64,000 bases of DNA from Ptiloglossa arizonensis (lineage: Eukaryota > Arthropoda > Insecta > Hymenoptera > Colletidae): contig NW_027479284.1 of assembly GCF_051014685.1 (NCBI RefSeq), positions 100,893 to 164,892 on the forward strand, written 5' to 3'. The position numbers were made by a program, and so were the translations under genes. The notes beneath the pieces are model-generated. The model did no database searches. It saw only the letters and a list, made by a program, of their open reading frames with translations, and was not told where the DNA came from. This document shows positions 35,401 to 45,841 of the stretch, piece by piece. Within the stretch, counting starts at the first letter, position 1; the number at the start of each line of letters is the position of its first letter.

Positions 35401-36285
35401 CAGAATTGCGAAAAATGTTTTGCCTTCTCAACCATTTCTTGGCTTCAAACTCCCATATCTCGCGAACGGATTGACCTAACCCAAAAATTCCTATTGCATC
35501 TGAAAGTAGAAACTCGCCCGATTACAACGGTATGTGTATTTTTTCCCTAGGCCTTTCTGGTTAAGCGTTTGGGTCAGCAGAATTGCGAAAAATTTTTTGC
35601 CTTCTCAACCATTTCTTGGCATCAAACTCCCATATCTCGCGAACGGATTGACCTAATCCAAAAATTCCTGTTGCATCTGAAAGTAGAAACTCGCCCGATT
35701 ACAACGGTATGTGTATTTTTTCCATAGCCCATTCTGGTTAAGCGTTTGGAGCAGCAGAATTGCGAAAAATTTGTTGTCTTCTCAACCATTTCTTAGCTTC
35801 AAAGTCCCATATCTCGCGAACGGATTGACCAAACCCAAAAATTCCTGCTGCGCCAGAAAGTAGAAACTCGCCCGATTACAACGGTATGTGTATTTTTTCC
35901 CTAGGCCATTCTGGTTAAGCGTTTGGAGCAGCAGAATTGCGAAAAATTGTATGCCTTCTCAACCATTTCTTGGCTTCAAATTCCCATATCTCGCGAACGG
36001 ATTGACCTAACCCAAAAATTCCTGTTGCGTGTGAAAGTAGAAACTCGCCCGATTACAACGTTATGTGTATTTTTTCCCTAGCCCATTCTGGTTAAGCGTT
36101 TGGAGCAGCAGAATTGCGAAAAATTTGTTGTCTTCTCAACCATTTCTTAGCTTCAAAGTCCCATATCTCGCGAACGGATTGACCAAACCCAAAAATTCCT
36201 GCTGCGCCAGAAAGTAGAAACTCGCCCGATTACAACGGTATGTGTATTTTTTCCCTAGGCCATTCTGGTTAAGCGTTTGGAGCAG
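35401..36285 (+). repeat. Uniform HOR: D-A-B-C-B (5-mer, 885 bp)
   Basis: The D-A-B-(C-B)n unit with n = 1, one C-B dimer shorter than its left neighbour and otherwise the same. Confidence 0.93.
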
Positions 36286-36816
36286 CAGAATTGCGAAAAA
36301 TGTTTTGCCTTCTCAACCATTTCTTGGCTTCAAACTCCCATATCTCGCGAACGGATTGACCTAACCCAAAAATTCCTATTGCATCTGAAAGTAGAAACTC
36401 GCCCGATTACAACGGTATGTGTATTTTTTCCCTAGGCCTTTCTGGTTAAGCGTTTGGGTCAGCAGAATTGCGAAAAATTTTTTGCCTTCTCAACCATTTC
36501 TTGGCATCAAACTCCCATATCTCGCGAACGGATTGACCTAATCCAAAAATTCCTGTTGCATCTGAAAGTAGAAACTCGCCCGATTACAACGGTATGTGTA
36601 TTTTTTCCATAGCCCATTCTGGTTAAGCGTTTGGAGCAGCAGAATTGCGAAAAATTTGTTGTCTTCTCAACCATTTCTTAGCTTCAAAGTCCCATATCTC
36701 GCGAACGGATTGACCAAACCCAAAAATTCCTGCTGCGCCAGAAAGTAGAAACTCGCCCGATTACAACGGTATGTGTATTTTTTCCCTAGGCCATTCTGGT
36801 TAAGCGTTTGGAGCAG
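36286..36816 (+). repeat. Uniform HOR, terminal D-A-B (531 bp)
   Basis: Last unit of the uniform array. The C-B alternation is absent and E monomers follow at 36817, so this is the right-hand boundary of the homogeneous block. Confidence 0.9.
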
Positions 36817-38585
36817 CAGAATTGCGAAAAATGTTTTGCCTTCTCAACCATTTCTTGGCTTCAAACTCCCATATCTCGCGAACGGATTAACCTAACCCAA
36901 AAATTCCTATTGCATCTGAAAGTAGAAACTCGCCCGATTACAACGGTAGGTGTATTTTTTCCCCAGGCCATTCTGGTTAAGCGTTTGGAGCAGCAGAATT
37001 GCGAAAAATGTGTTGCCTTCTCAACCATTTCTTGGCTTCAAACTCCCATATCTCGCGAACGGATTAACCTAACCCAAAAATTCCTATTGCATCTGAAAGT
37101 AGAAACTCGCCCGATTACAACGGTAGGTGTATTTTTTCCCTAGGCCATTCTGGGTAAGCGTTTGGAGCAGTAGAAGTGCGAAAACTTTGTTCTCTTCTTA
37201 ACCATTTCTTAGCTTCAAACTCCCATATCTCGCGAACGGATTGACCCAACCCAAAAATTCCTATTGCTTCTGAAAGTAGAAACTCGCCCGATTACAACGG
37301 TATGTGTATTTTTTCCCTAGGCCTTTCTGGTTAAGCGTTTGGGTCAGCAGAATTGCGAAAAATTTTTTGCCTTCTCAACCATTTCTTGGCTTCAAACTCC
37401 CATATCTCGCGAACGGATTAACCTAACCCAAAAATTGCTATTGCATCTGAAAGTAGAAACTCGCCCGATTACAACGGTAGGTGTATTTTTTCCCTAGGCC
37501 ATTCTGGTTAAGCGTTTAGAGCAGCAGAAGTGCGAAAACTTTGTTCTCTTCTTAACCATTTCTTAGCTTCAAACTCCCATATCTCGCGAACGGATTGACC
37601 TAACCCAAAAATTCCTGTTGCGTGTGAAAGTAGAAACTCGCCCGATTACAACGGTATGTGTATTTTTTCCCTAGCCCATTCTGGTTAAGCGTTTGGAACA
37701 GCAGAATTGCGAAAAATTTGTTGTCTTCTCAACCATTTCTTAGCTTCAAAGTCCCATATCTCGCGAACGGATTGACCTAACCCAAAAATTCCTATTGCAT
37801 CTGAAAGTAGGAACTCGCCCGATTACAACGGTATGTGTATTTTTTCCCTAGGACATTCTGGTTAAGCGTTTGGATCAGCAGAATTGCGAAAAATTGTATG
37901 CCTTCTCAACCATTTCTTGGCTTCAAATTCCCATATCTCGCGAACGGATTGACCTAACCCAAAAATTCCTGTTGCGGGTGAAAGTAGAAACTCGCCCGAT
38001 TACAACGGTATGTGTATTTTTTCCCTAGCCCATTCTGGTTAAGCGTTTGGAGCAGCAGAATTGCGAAAAATTTGTTGTCTTCTCAACCATTTCTTAGCTT
38101 CAAAGTCCCATATCTCGCGAACGGATTGACCAAACCCAAAAATTCCTGCTGCGCCAGAAAGTAGAAACTCGCCCGATTACAACGGTATGTGTATTTTTTC
38201 CCTAGGCCATTCTGGTTAAGCGTTTGGAGCAGCAGAATTGCGAAAAATGTTTTGCCTTCTCAACCATTTCTTGGCTTCAAACTCCCATATCTCGCGAACG
38301 GATTAACCTAACCCAAAAATTCCTATTGCATCTGAAAGTAGAAACCCGCCCGATTACAACGGTATGTGTATTTTTTCCCTAGGCCATTCTGGTTAAGCGT
38401 TTGGAGCAGCAGAATTGCGAAAAATGTTTTGCCTTCTCAACCATTTCTTAGCTTCAAACTCCCATATCTCGCGAACGGATTGACCTAACCCAAAAATTCC
38501 TATTGCATCTGAAAGTAGAAACTCGCCCGATTACAACGGTATGTGTATTTTTCCCTAGGCCATTCTGGTTAAGCGTTTGGAGCAG
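36817..38585 (+). repeat. Transition zone between the left and right HOR families
   Basis: The order is E-E-F-(A/E)-F-G-C-B-E-(E/T-like). The two successive E units (36817, 36994) have 'cccccaggcc' near 36,961 and 'aatgtgttgcc' near 37,008, which remove stop codons. The unit at 37348 starts as A ('gggtcag', 'attttttgcc') and continues as E ('ggattaacc'), with a private 'attgctattgc'. The last G of the window is at 37702. The final unit (38410) is 176 bp, with five T's before 'ccctagg', the feature later typical of T monomers. Variants typical of the right half appear from about 39 kb. Confidence 0.82.
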
Positions 38586-40001
38586 CGAAATTGCGAAAAA
38601 TGTTTTGCCTTCTCAACCATTTCTTGGCTTCAAACTCCCATATCTCGCGAACGGATTAACCTAACCCAAAAATTCCTATTGCATCTGAAAGTAGAAACTC
38701 GCCCGATTACAACGGTAGGTGTATTTTTTCCCTAGGCCATTCTGGGTAAGCGTTTGGAGCAGTAGAAGTGCGAAAACTTTGTTCTCTTCTTAACCATTTC
38801 TTAGCTTCAAACTCCCATATCTCGCGAACGGATTGACCTAACCCAAAAATTCCTATTGCATCTGAAAGTAGAAACTCGCCCGATTACAACGGTATGTGTA
38901 TTTTTTCCATAGCCCATTCTGGTTAAGCGTTTGGAGCAGCAGAATTGCGAAAAATTTGTTGTCTTCACAACCATTTCTTAGCTTCAAAGTCCCATATCTC
39001 GCGAACGGATTGACCGAACCCAAAAATTCCTGCTGCGTCTGAAAGTAGAAACTCGCCCGATTACAACGGTATGCGTATTTTTTCCCTAGGCCATTCTGGT
39101 TAAGCGTTTGGAGCAGCAGAATTGCGAAAAATATTTTGCCTTCTCAACCATTTCTTGGCTTCAAGCTCCCATATCTCGCGAACGGATTGACCTAACCCAA
39201 AAATTCCTATTGCATCTGAAAGTAGAAACTCGCCCGATTACAACGGTATGTGTACTTTTTCCCTAGGCCATTCTGGTTAAGCGTTTGAAGCAGCAGAACT
39301 GCGAAAAATTTTTTGCCTTCTCAACCATTTCTTGGCTTCAAACTCCCATATCTCGCGAACGGATTGAGCTATCCCAAAAATTCCTGTTGCGTGTGAAAGT
39401 AGAAACTCGCCCGATTACGACGGTCTGTGTATTTTTTCCCTGGCCCATTCCGGTTAAGCGTTTGGAGCAGCAGAATTGCGAAAAATTTGTTGCCTTCTCA
39501 ACCATTTCTTAGCTTCAAAGTCCCATATCTCGCGAACGGATTGAACAAACCCAAAAATTCCTGCTGCGCCAGAAAGTAGAAACTCGTCCGATTACAACGG
39601 TATGCGTATTTTTTCCCTAGGCCATTCTGGTTAAGCGTTTGGAGCAGCAGAATTGCGAAAAATGTTTTGCCTTCTCAACCATTTCTTGGCTTCAAAATCC
39701 CATATGACGCGAACGGATTGACCTAACCCAAAAATTCCTGTTGCATCTGAAAGTAGAAACTCGCCCGATTACAACGGTATGTGTATTTTTTCCCTAGCCC
39801 TTTCTGGTTAAGCGTTTGGAGCAGCAGAATTGCGAAAAATTTGTTGTCCTCTCAACCATTTCTTAGCTTCAATGTCCCGTATCTCGCGAACGGATTGACC
39901 GAACCCAAAAATTCCTGCTGCGTCTGAAAGTAGTAACTCGCCCGATTACAGCGGTATGCGTATTTTTTCCCTAGGCCATTCTGGTTAAGCGTTTGGAGCA
40001 G
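38586..40001 (+). repeat. 8-mer higher-order repeat E-F-P-V-W-X-H-I, copy 1 (1416 bp)
   Basis: First unit of the right-hand family, with the E ending 'tctgggtaagcg'. It is repeated at once at 40002-41417. Shared private markers are 'aaatattttgcc' and 'cttcaagctccc' in V, 'gtgtactttttcc' before W, 'gagctatccc' and 'cgacggtctg' in W, 'gaacaaaccc' and 'ctcgtccg' in X, 'catatgacgcg' in H, and 'aatgtcccgtatc' in I. Copy-specific changes include 'agcgaaattg' at 38,584 and 'cttcacaacc' near 38,963. Confidence 0.92.
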
Positions 40002-41063
40002 CAGAATTGCGAAAAATGTTTTGCCTTCTCAACCATTTCTTGGCTTCAAACTCCCATATCTCGCGAACGGATTAACCTAACCCAAAAATTCCTATTGCAT
40101 CTGAAAGTAGAAACTCGCCCGATTACAACGGTAGGTGTATTTTTTCCCTAGGCCATTCTGGGTAAGCGTTTGGAGCAGTAGAAGTGCGAAAACTTTGTTC
40201 TCTTCTTAACCATTTCTTAGCTTCAAACTCCCATATCTCGCGAACGGATTGACCTAACCCAAAAATTCCTATTGCATCTGAAAGTAGAAACTCGCCCGAT
40301 TACAACGGTATGTGTATTTTTTCCATAGCCCATTCTGGTTAAGCGTTTGGAGCAGCAGAACTGCGAAAAATTTGTTGTCTTCTCAAACATTTCTTAGCTT
40401 CAAAGTCCCATATGTCGCGAACGGTTTGACCGAACCCAAAAATTCCTGCTGCGTCTGAAAGTAGAAACTCGCCCGATTACAACGGTATGCGTATTTTTTC
40501 CCTAGGCCATTCTGGTTAAGCGTTTGGAGCAGCAGAATTGCGAAAAATATTTTGCCTTCTCAACCATTTCTTGGCTTCAAGCTCCCATATCTCGCGAACG
40601 GATTGACCTAACCCAAAAATTCCTATTGCATCTGAAAGTAGAAACTCGCCCGATTACAACGGTATGTGTACTTTTTCCCTAGGCCATTCTGGTTAAGCGT
40701 TTGAAGCAGCAGAACTGCGAAAAATTTTTTGCCTTCTCAACCATTTCTTGGCTTCAAACTCCCATATCTCGCGAACGGATTGAGCTATCCCAAAAATTCC
40801 TGTTGCGTGTGAAAGTAGAAACTCGCCCGATTACGACGGTCTGTGTATTTTTTCCCTGGCCCATTCCGGTTAAGCGTTTGGAGCAGCAGAATTGCGAAAA
40901 ATTTGTTGCCTTCTCAACCATTTCTTAGCTTCAAAGTCCCATATCTCGCGAACGGATTGAACAAACCCAAAAATTCCTGCTGCGCCAGAAAGTAGAAACT
41001 CGTCCGATTACAACGGTATGCGTATTTTTTCCCTAGGCCATTCTGGTTAAGCGTTTGGAGCAG

Positions 41064-42302
41064 CAGAATTGCGAAAAATGTTTTGCCTTCTCAACCATTT
41101 CTTGGCTTCAAAATCCCATATGACGCGAACGGATTGACCTAACCCAAAAATTCCTGTTGCATCTGAAAGTAGAAACTCGCCCGATTACAACGGTATGTGT
41201 ATTTTTTCCCTAGCCCTTTCTGGTTAAGCGTTTGGAGCAGCAGAATTGCGAAAAATTTGTTGTCCTCTCAACCATTTCTTAGCTTCAATGTCCCGTATCT
41301 CGCGAACGGATTAACCGAACCCAAAAATTCCTGCTGCGTCTGAAAGTAGTAACTCGCCCGATTACAGCGGTATGCGTATTTTTTCCCTAGGCCATTCTGG
41401 TTAAGCGTTTGGAGCAGCAGAATTGCGAAAAATTGTATGCCTTCTCAACCATTTCTTGGCTTCAAACTCCCATATCTCGCGAACGGATTGACCTAACCCA
41501 AAAATTCCTATTGCATCTGAAAGTAGAAACTCGCCCGATTACAACGGTATGTGTATTTTTTCCCTAGGCCATTCTGGTTAAGCGTTTGGATCAGCAGAAT
41601 TGCGAAAAATTCTATGCCTTCTCAACCATTTCTTGTCTTCAAACTCCCATATCTCGCGAACGGATTGACCTAACCCAAAAATTCCTGTTGCGTGTGAAAG
41701 TAGAAACTCGCCCGATTACAACGGAATGTGTATTTTTTCCCTAGGCCATTCTGGTTAAGCGTTTGGAGCAGCAGAATTGCGAAAAATGTTTTGCCTTCTC
41801 AACCATTTCTTAGCTTCAAAGTCCCATATCTCGCGAACGGATTGACCTAACCCAAAAATTCCTATTGCATCTGAAAGTAGAAACTCGCCCGATTACAACG
41901 GTATGTGTATTTTTTCCCTAGGCCATTCTGGTTAAGCGTTTGGAGCAGCAGAGTTGCGAAAAATTTTTTGCCTTCTCAACCATTTCTTGGCTTCAAACTC
42001 CCATATCTCGCGAACGGATTGACCTAACCCAAAAATTTCTGTTGCGTGTGAAAGTAGAAAATCGCCCGATTACAACGGTATGTGTATTTCTTCCCTAGCC
42101 CATTCTGGTTAAGCGTTTGGAGCAGCAGAATTGCGAAAAATTTGTTGTCTTCTCAACCATTTCTTAGCTTCAAAGTCCCATATCTCGCGAACGGATTGAC
42201 CAAACCCAAAAATTCCTGCTGCGCCAGAAAGTAGAAACTCGCCCGATTACAACGGTATGTGTTTTTTTTCCCTAGGCCATTCTGGTTAAGCGTTTGGAGC
42301 AG
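41064..42302 (+). repeat. 7-mer higher-order repeat H-I-J-K-L-M-N, tandem copy 1 (1239 bp)
   Basis: Three copies lie head-to-tail at 41064, 42303 and 43542. All share 'catatgacgcg' (H), 'gtagtaactc' and 'cagcggtatgcg' (I), 'aattctatgcc' with 'cttgtcttc' and 'cggaatgtg' (K), and 'cagagttgcg', 'gaaaatcgccc' and 'tgtatttcttccc' (M). This copy and the next share 'aaatttctg' in M and an eight-T run ('gtgttttttttccc') in N. Confidence 0.93.
41710..41726 (-). other. Closest CENP-B-box-like variant (K-type monomer)
   Basis: Here the motif reads GCCCGATTACAACGGAA and matches 8 of the 9 core positions of the CENP-B box on the minus strand; only the first A of the AA pair is G. The same 'cggaatg' variant occurs in the other K monomers, in the J/K hybrid monomers and in several N monomers (near 42,962, 44,200, 47,560, 50,215, 50,745, 51,278, 53,930, 54,470, 54,994, 55,524, 62,950 and 63,482). 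I saw it only to the right of 41 kb. Confidence 0.35.
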
Positions 42303-43541
42303 CAGAATTGCGAAAAATGTTTTGCCTTCTCAACCATTTCTTGGCTTCAAAATCCCATATGACGCGAACGGATTGACCTAACCCAAAAATTCCTGTTGCA
42401 TCTGAAAGTAGAAACTCGCCCGATTACAACGGTATGTGTATTTTTTCCCTAGCCCTTTCTGGTTAAGCGTTTGGAGCAGCAGAATTGCGAAAAATTTGTT
42501 GTCCTCTCAACCATTTCTTAGCTTCAATGTCCCGTATCTCGCGAACGGATTGACCGAACCCAAAAATTCCTGCTGCGTCTGAAAGTAGTAACTCGCCCGA
42601 TTACAGCGGTATGCGTATTTTTTCCCTAGGCCATTCTGGTTAAGCGTTTGGAGCAGCAGAATTGCGAAAAATTGTATGCCTTCTCAACCATTTCTTGGCT
42701 TCAAACTCCCATATCTCGCGAACGGATTGACCTAACCCAAAAATTCCTATTGCATCTGAAAGTAGAAACTCGCCCGATTACAACGGTATGTGTATTTTTT
42801 CCCTAGGCCATTCTGGTTAAGCGTTTGGATCAGCAGAATTGCGAAAAATTCTATGCCTTCTCAACCATTTCTTGTCTTCAAACTCCCATATCTCGCGAAC
42901 GGATTGACCTAACCCAAAAATTCCTGTTGCGTGTGAAAGTAGAAACTCGCCCGATTACAACGGAATGTGTATTTTTTCCCTAGGCCATTCTGGTTAAGCG
43001 TTTGGAGCAGCAGAATTGCGAAAAATGTTTTGCCTTCTCAACCATTTCTTAGCTTCAAAGTCCCATATCTCGCGAACGGATTGACCTAACCCAAAAATTC
43101 CTATTGCATCTGAAAGTAGAAACTCGCCCGATTACAACGGTATGTGTATTTTTTCCCTAGGCCATTCTGGTTAAGCGTTTGGAGCAGCAGAGTTGCGAAA
43201 AATTTTTTGCCTTCTCAACCATTTCTTGGCTTCAAACTCCCATATCTCGCGAACGGATTGACCTAACCCAAAAATTTCTGTTGCGTGTGAAAGTAGAAAA
43301 TCGCCCGATTACAACGGTATGTGTATTTCTTCCCTAGCCCATTCTGGTTAAGCGTTTGGAGCAGCAGAATTGCGAAAAATTTGTTGTCTTCTCAACCATT
43401 TCTTAGCTTCAAAGTCCCATATCTCGCGAACGGATTGACCAAACCCAAAAATTCCTGCTGCGCCAGAAAGTAGAAACTCGCCCGATTACAACGGTATGTG
43501 TTTTTTTTCCCTAGGCCATTCTGGTTAAGCGTTTGGAGCAG
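42303..43541 (+). repeat. 7-mer higher-order repeat H-I-J-K-L-M-N, tandem copy 2 (1239 bp)
   Basis: Same as copy 1, including the eight-T run in N and 'aaatttctg' in M. The only difference I noticed is in I, where this copy has 'ggattgaccg' rather than 'ggattaaccg'. Confidence 0.93.
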
Positions 43542-44780
43542 CAGAATTGCGAAAAATGTTTTGCCTTCTCAACCATTTCTTGGCTTCAAAATCCCATATG
43601 ACGCGAACGGATTGACCTAACCCAAAAATTCCTGTTGCATCTGAAAGTAGAAACTCGCCCGATTACAACGGTATGTGTATTTTTTCCCTAGCCCTTTCTG
43701 GTTAAGCGTTTGGAGCAGCAGAATTGCGAAAAATTTGTTGTCCTCTCAACCATTTCTTAGCTTCAATGTCCCGTATCTCGCGAACGGATTGACCGAACCC
43801 AAAAATTCCTGCTGCGTCTGAAAGTAGTAACTCGCCCGATTACAGCGGTATGCGTATTTTTTCCCTAGGCCATTCTGGTTAAGCGTTTGGAGCAGCAGAA
43901 TTGCGAAAAATTGTATGCCTTCTCAACCATTTCTTGGCTTCAAACTCCCATATCTCGCGAACGGATTGACCTAACCCAAAAATTCCTATTGCATCTGAAA
44001 GTAGAAACTCGCCCGATTACAACGGTATGTGTATTTTTTCCCTAGGCCATTCTGGTTAAGCGTTTGGATCAGCAGAATTGCGAAAAATTCTATGCCTTCT
44101 CAACCATTTCTTGTCTTCAAACTCCCATATCTCGCGAACGGATTGACCTAACCCAAAAATTCCTGTTGCGTGTGAAAGTAGAAACTCGCCCGATTACAAC
44201 GGAATGTGTATTTTTTCCCTAGGCCATTCTGGTTAAGCGTTTGGAGCAGCAGAATTGCGAAAAATGTTTTGCCTTCTCAACCATTTCTTAGCTTCAAAGT
44301 CCCATATCTCGCGAACGGATTGACCTAACCCAAAAATTCCTATTGCATCTGAAAGTAGAAACTCGCCCGATTACAACGGTATGTGTATTTTTTCCCTAGG
44401 CCATTCTGGTTAAGCGTTTGGAGCAGCAGAGTTGCGAAAAATTTTTTGCCTTCTCAACCATTTCTTGGCTTCAAACTCCCATATCTCGCGAACGGATTGA
44501 CCTAACCCAAAAATTCCTGTTGCGTGTGAAAGTAGAAAATCGCCCGATTACAACGGTATGTGTATTTCTTCCCTAGCCCATTCTGGTTAAGCGTTTGGAG
44601 CAGCAGAATTGCGAAAAATTTGTTGTCTTCTCAACCATTTCTTAGCTTCAAAGTCCCATATCTCGCGAACGGATTGACCAAACCCAAAAATTCCTGCTGC
44701 GCCAGAAAGTAGAAACTCGCCCGATTACAACGGTATGTGTATTTTTTCCCTAGGCCATTCTGGTTAAGCGTCTGGATCAA
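43542..44780 (+). repeat. 7-mer higher-order repeat H-I-J-K-L-M-N, tandem copy 3 (1239 bp)
   Basis: It differs from copies 1 and 2 in having the ordinary 'aaattcctg' in M (near 44,513) and 'gtgtattttttccc' in N. It therefore resembles the fourth, separate copy at 46904-48142 in its right part. It leads into the O-P-Q-A-S-T succession. Confidence 0.92.
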
Positions 44781-45841
44781 CAGAATTGCGAAAAATTGTA
44801 TGCCTTCTCAACCATTTCTTGGCTTCAAATTCCCATATCTCGCGAACGGATTGACCTAACGCAAAAATTCCTGTTGCGTGTGAAAGTAGAAACTCGCCCG
44901 ATTACAACGGTATGTGTATTTTTTCCCTAGCCCATTCTGGTTAAGCGTTTGGAGCAGCAGAATTGCGAAAAATTTGTTGTCTTCTCAACCATTTCTTAGC
45001 TTCAAAGTCCCATATCTCGCGAACGCATTGACCGAACCCAAAAATTCCTGCTGCGTCTGAAAGTAGAAATTCGCCCGATTACAACGGTATGCGAATTTTT
45101 TCCCTAGGCCATTCTGGTTAAGCGTTTGGAGCTGCAGAATTGCGAAAAATGTTTTGCCTTCTCAACCATTTCTTCGTTTCAAACTCCCATATCTCGCGAA
45201 CGGATTGACCTAACCCAAAAATTCCTATTGCATCTGAAAGTAGAAACTCGCCCGATTACAACGGTATGTGTATTTTTTCCCTAGGCCTTTCTGGTTAAGC
45301 GTTTGGGTCAGCAGAATTGCGAAAAATTTTTTGCCTTCTCAACCATTTCTTGGCATCAAACTCCCATATCTCGCGAACGGATTGACCTAATCCAAAAATT
45401 CCTGTTGCATCTGAAAGTAGAAACTCGCCCGATTACAACGGTATGTGTATTTTTTCCATAGCCCATTCTGGTTAAGCGTTTGGAGCAGCAGAATTGCGAA
45501 AAATTGTATGCCTTCTCAACCATTTCTTGGCTTCAAATTCCCATATCTCGCGAACGGATTAACCTAACCCAAAAATTCCTATTGCATCTGAAAGTAGAAA
45601 CACGCCCGATTACAACGGTAGGTGTATTTTTTCCCTAGGCCATTCTGGTTAAGCGTTTGGAGCAGCAGAAGTGCGAAAACTTTGTTCTCTTCTTAACCAT
45701 TTCTTAGCTTCAAACTCCCATATCTCGCGAACGGATTGACCTAACCCAAAAATTCCTATTGCATCTGAAAGTAGAAACTCGCCCGATTACAACGGTATGT
45801 GTATTTTTCCCTAGGCCATTCTGGTTAAGCGTTTGGAGCAG
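44250..45841 (+). repeat. 9-mer succession L-M-N-O-P-Q-A-S-T (1592 bp), copy 1
   Basis: This succession occurs three times, always 1592 bp because T is 176 bp: 44250-45841, 55574-57165 and 60347-61938. Diagnostic sites are 'tctggatcaacag' and 'gacctaacgc' (O), 'gaccgaaccc' with 'gtagaaattcgccc' and 'tatgcgaatt' (P), 'gagctgcag' and 'cttcgtttcaaac' (Q), and 'gaaacacgccc' (S). Copy 1 has 'gaacgcattgacc' in P near 45,022 and retains 'cccgatt' in O, where the other two have 'cccaatt'. It overlaps the third 7-mer by three monomers. Confidence 0.9.
45666..45841 (+). repeat. T-type 176-bp monomer (founder of a deletion lineage)
   Basis: This unit has F-type bases ('cagaagtgcgaaaactttg') but five T's instead of six before 'ccctagg' (45804-45808). 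The same one-base deletion occurs in the T units starting at 48320, 49027, 52389, 56990, 57697, 59288, 59994 and 61763, and in the unit at 38410. That is ten of the 14 short monomers in the window. It is inherited with the monomer type and so marks a lineage. Confidence 0.9.

Larger units (their letters stand above)
40002..42302 (+). repeat. 13-mer higher-order repeat E-F-P-V-W-X-H-I-J-K-L-M-N, copy 1 (2301 bp)
   Basis: The first eight monomers are copy 2 of the 8-mer; J-K-L-M-N (41418-42302) completes a 13-monomer unit that recurs at 45842-48142 (offset 5840 bp). Private changes in this copy are 'cttctcaaacat' near 40,380, 'catatgtcgcgaacggtttg' near 40,411 and 'ggattaaccgaac' in I near 41,308. 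The last seven monomers (H to N) are also the first of three tandem 7-mers. Confidence 0.9.

Noticed and set aside
36808..37143. 111-codon open frame
   Set aside because: It is the 62-codon frame extended by one monomer because 'cccccaggcc' replaces the usual stop. It starts at TTG and is wholly repeat.
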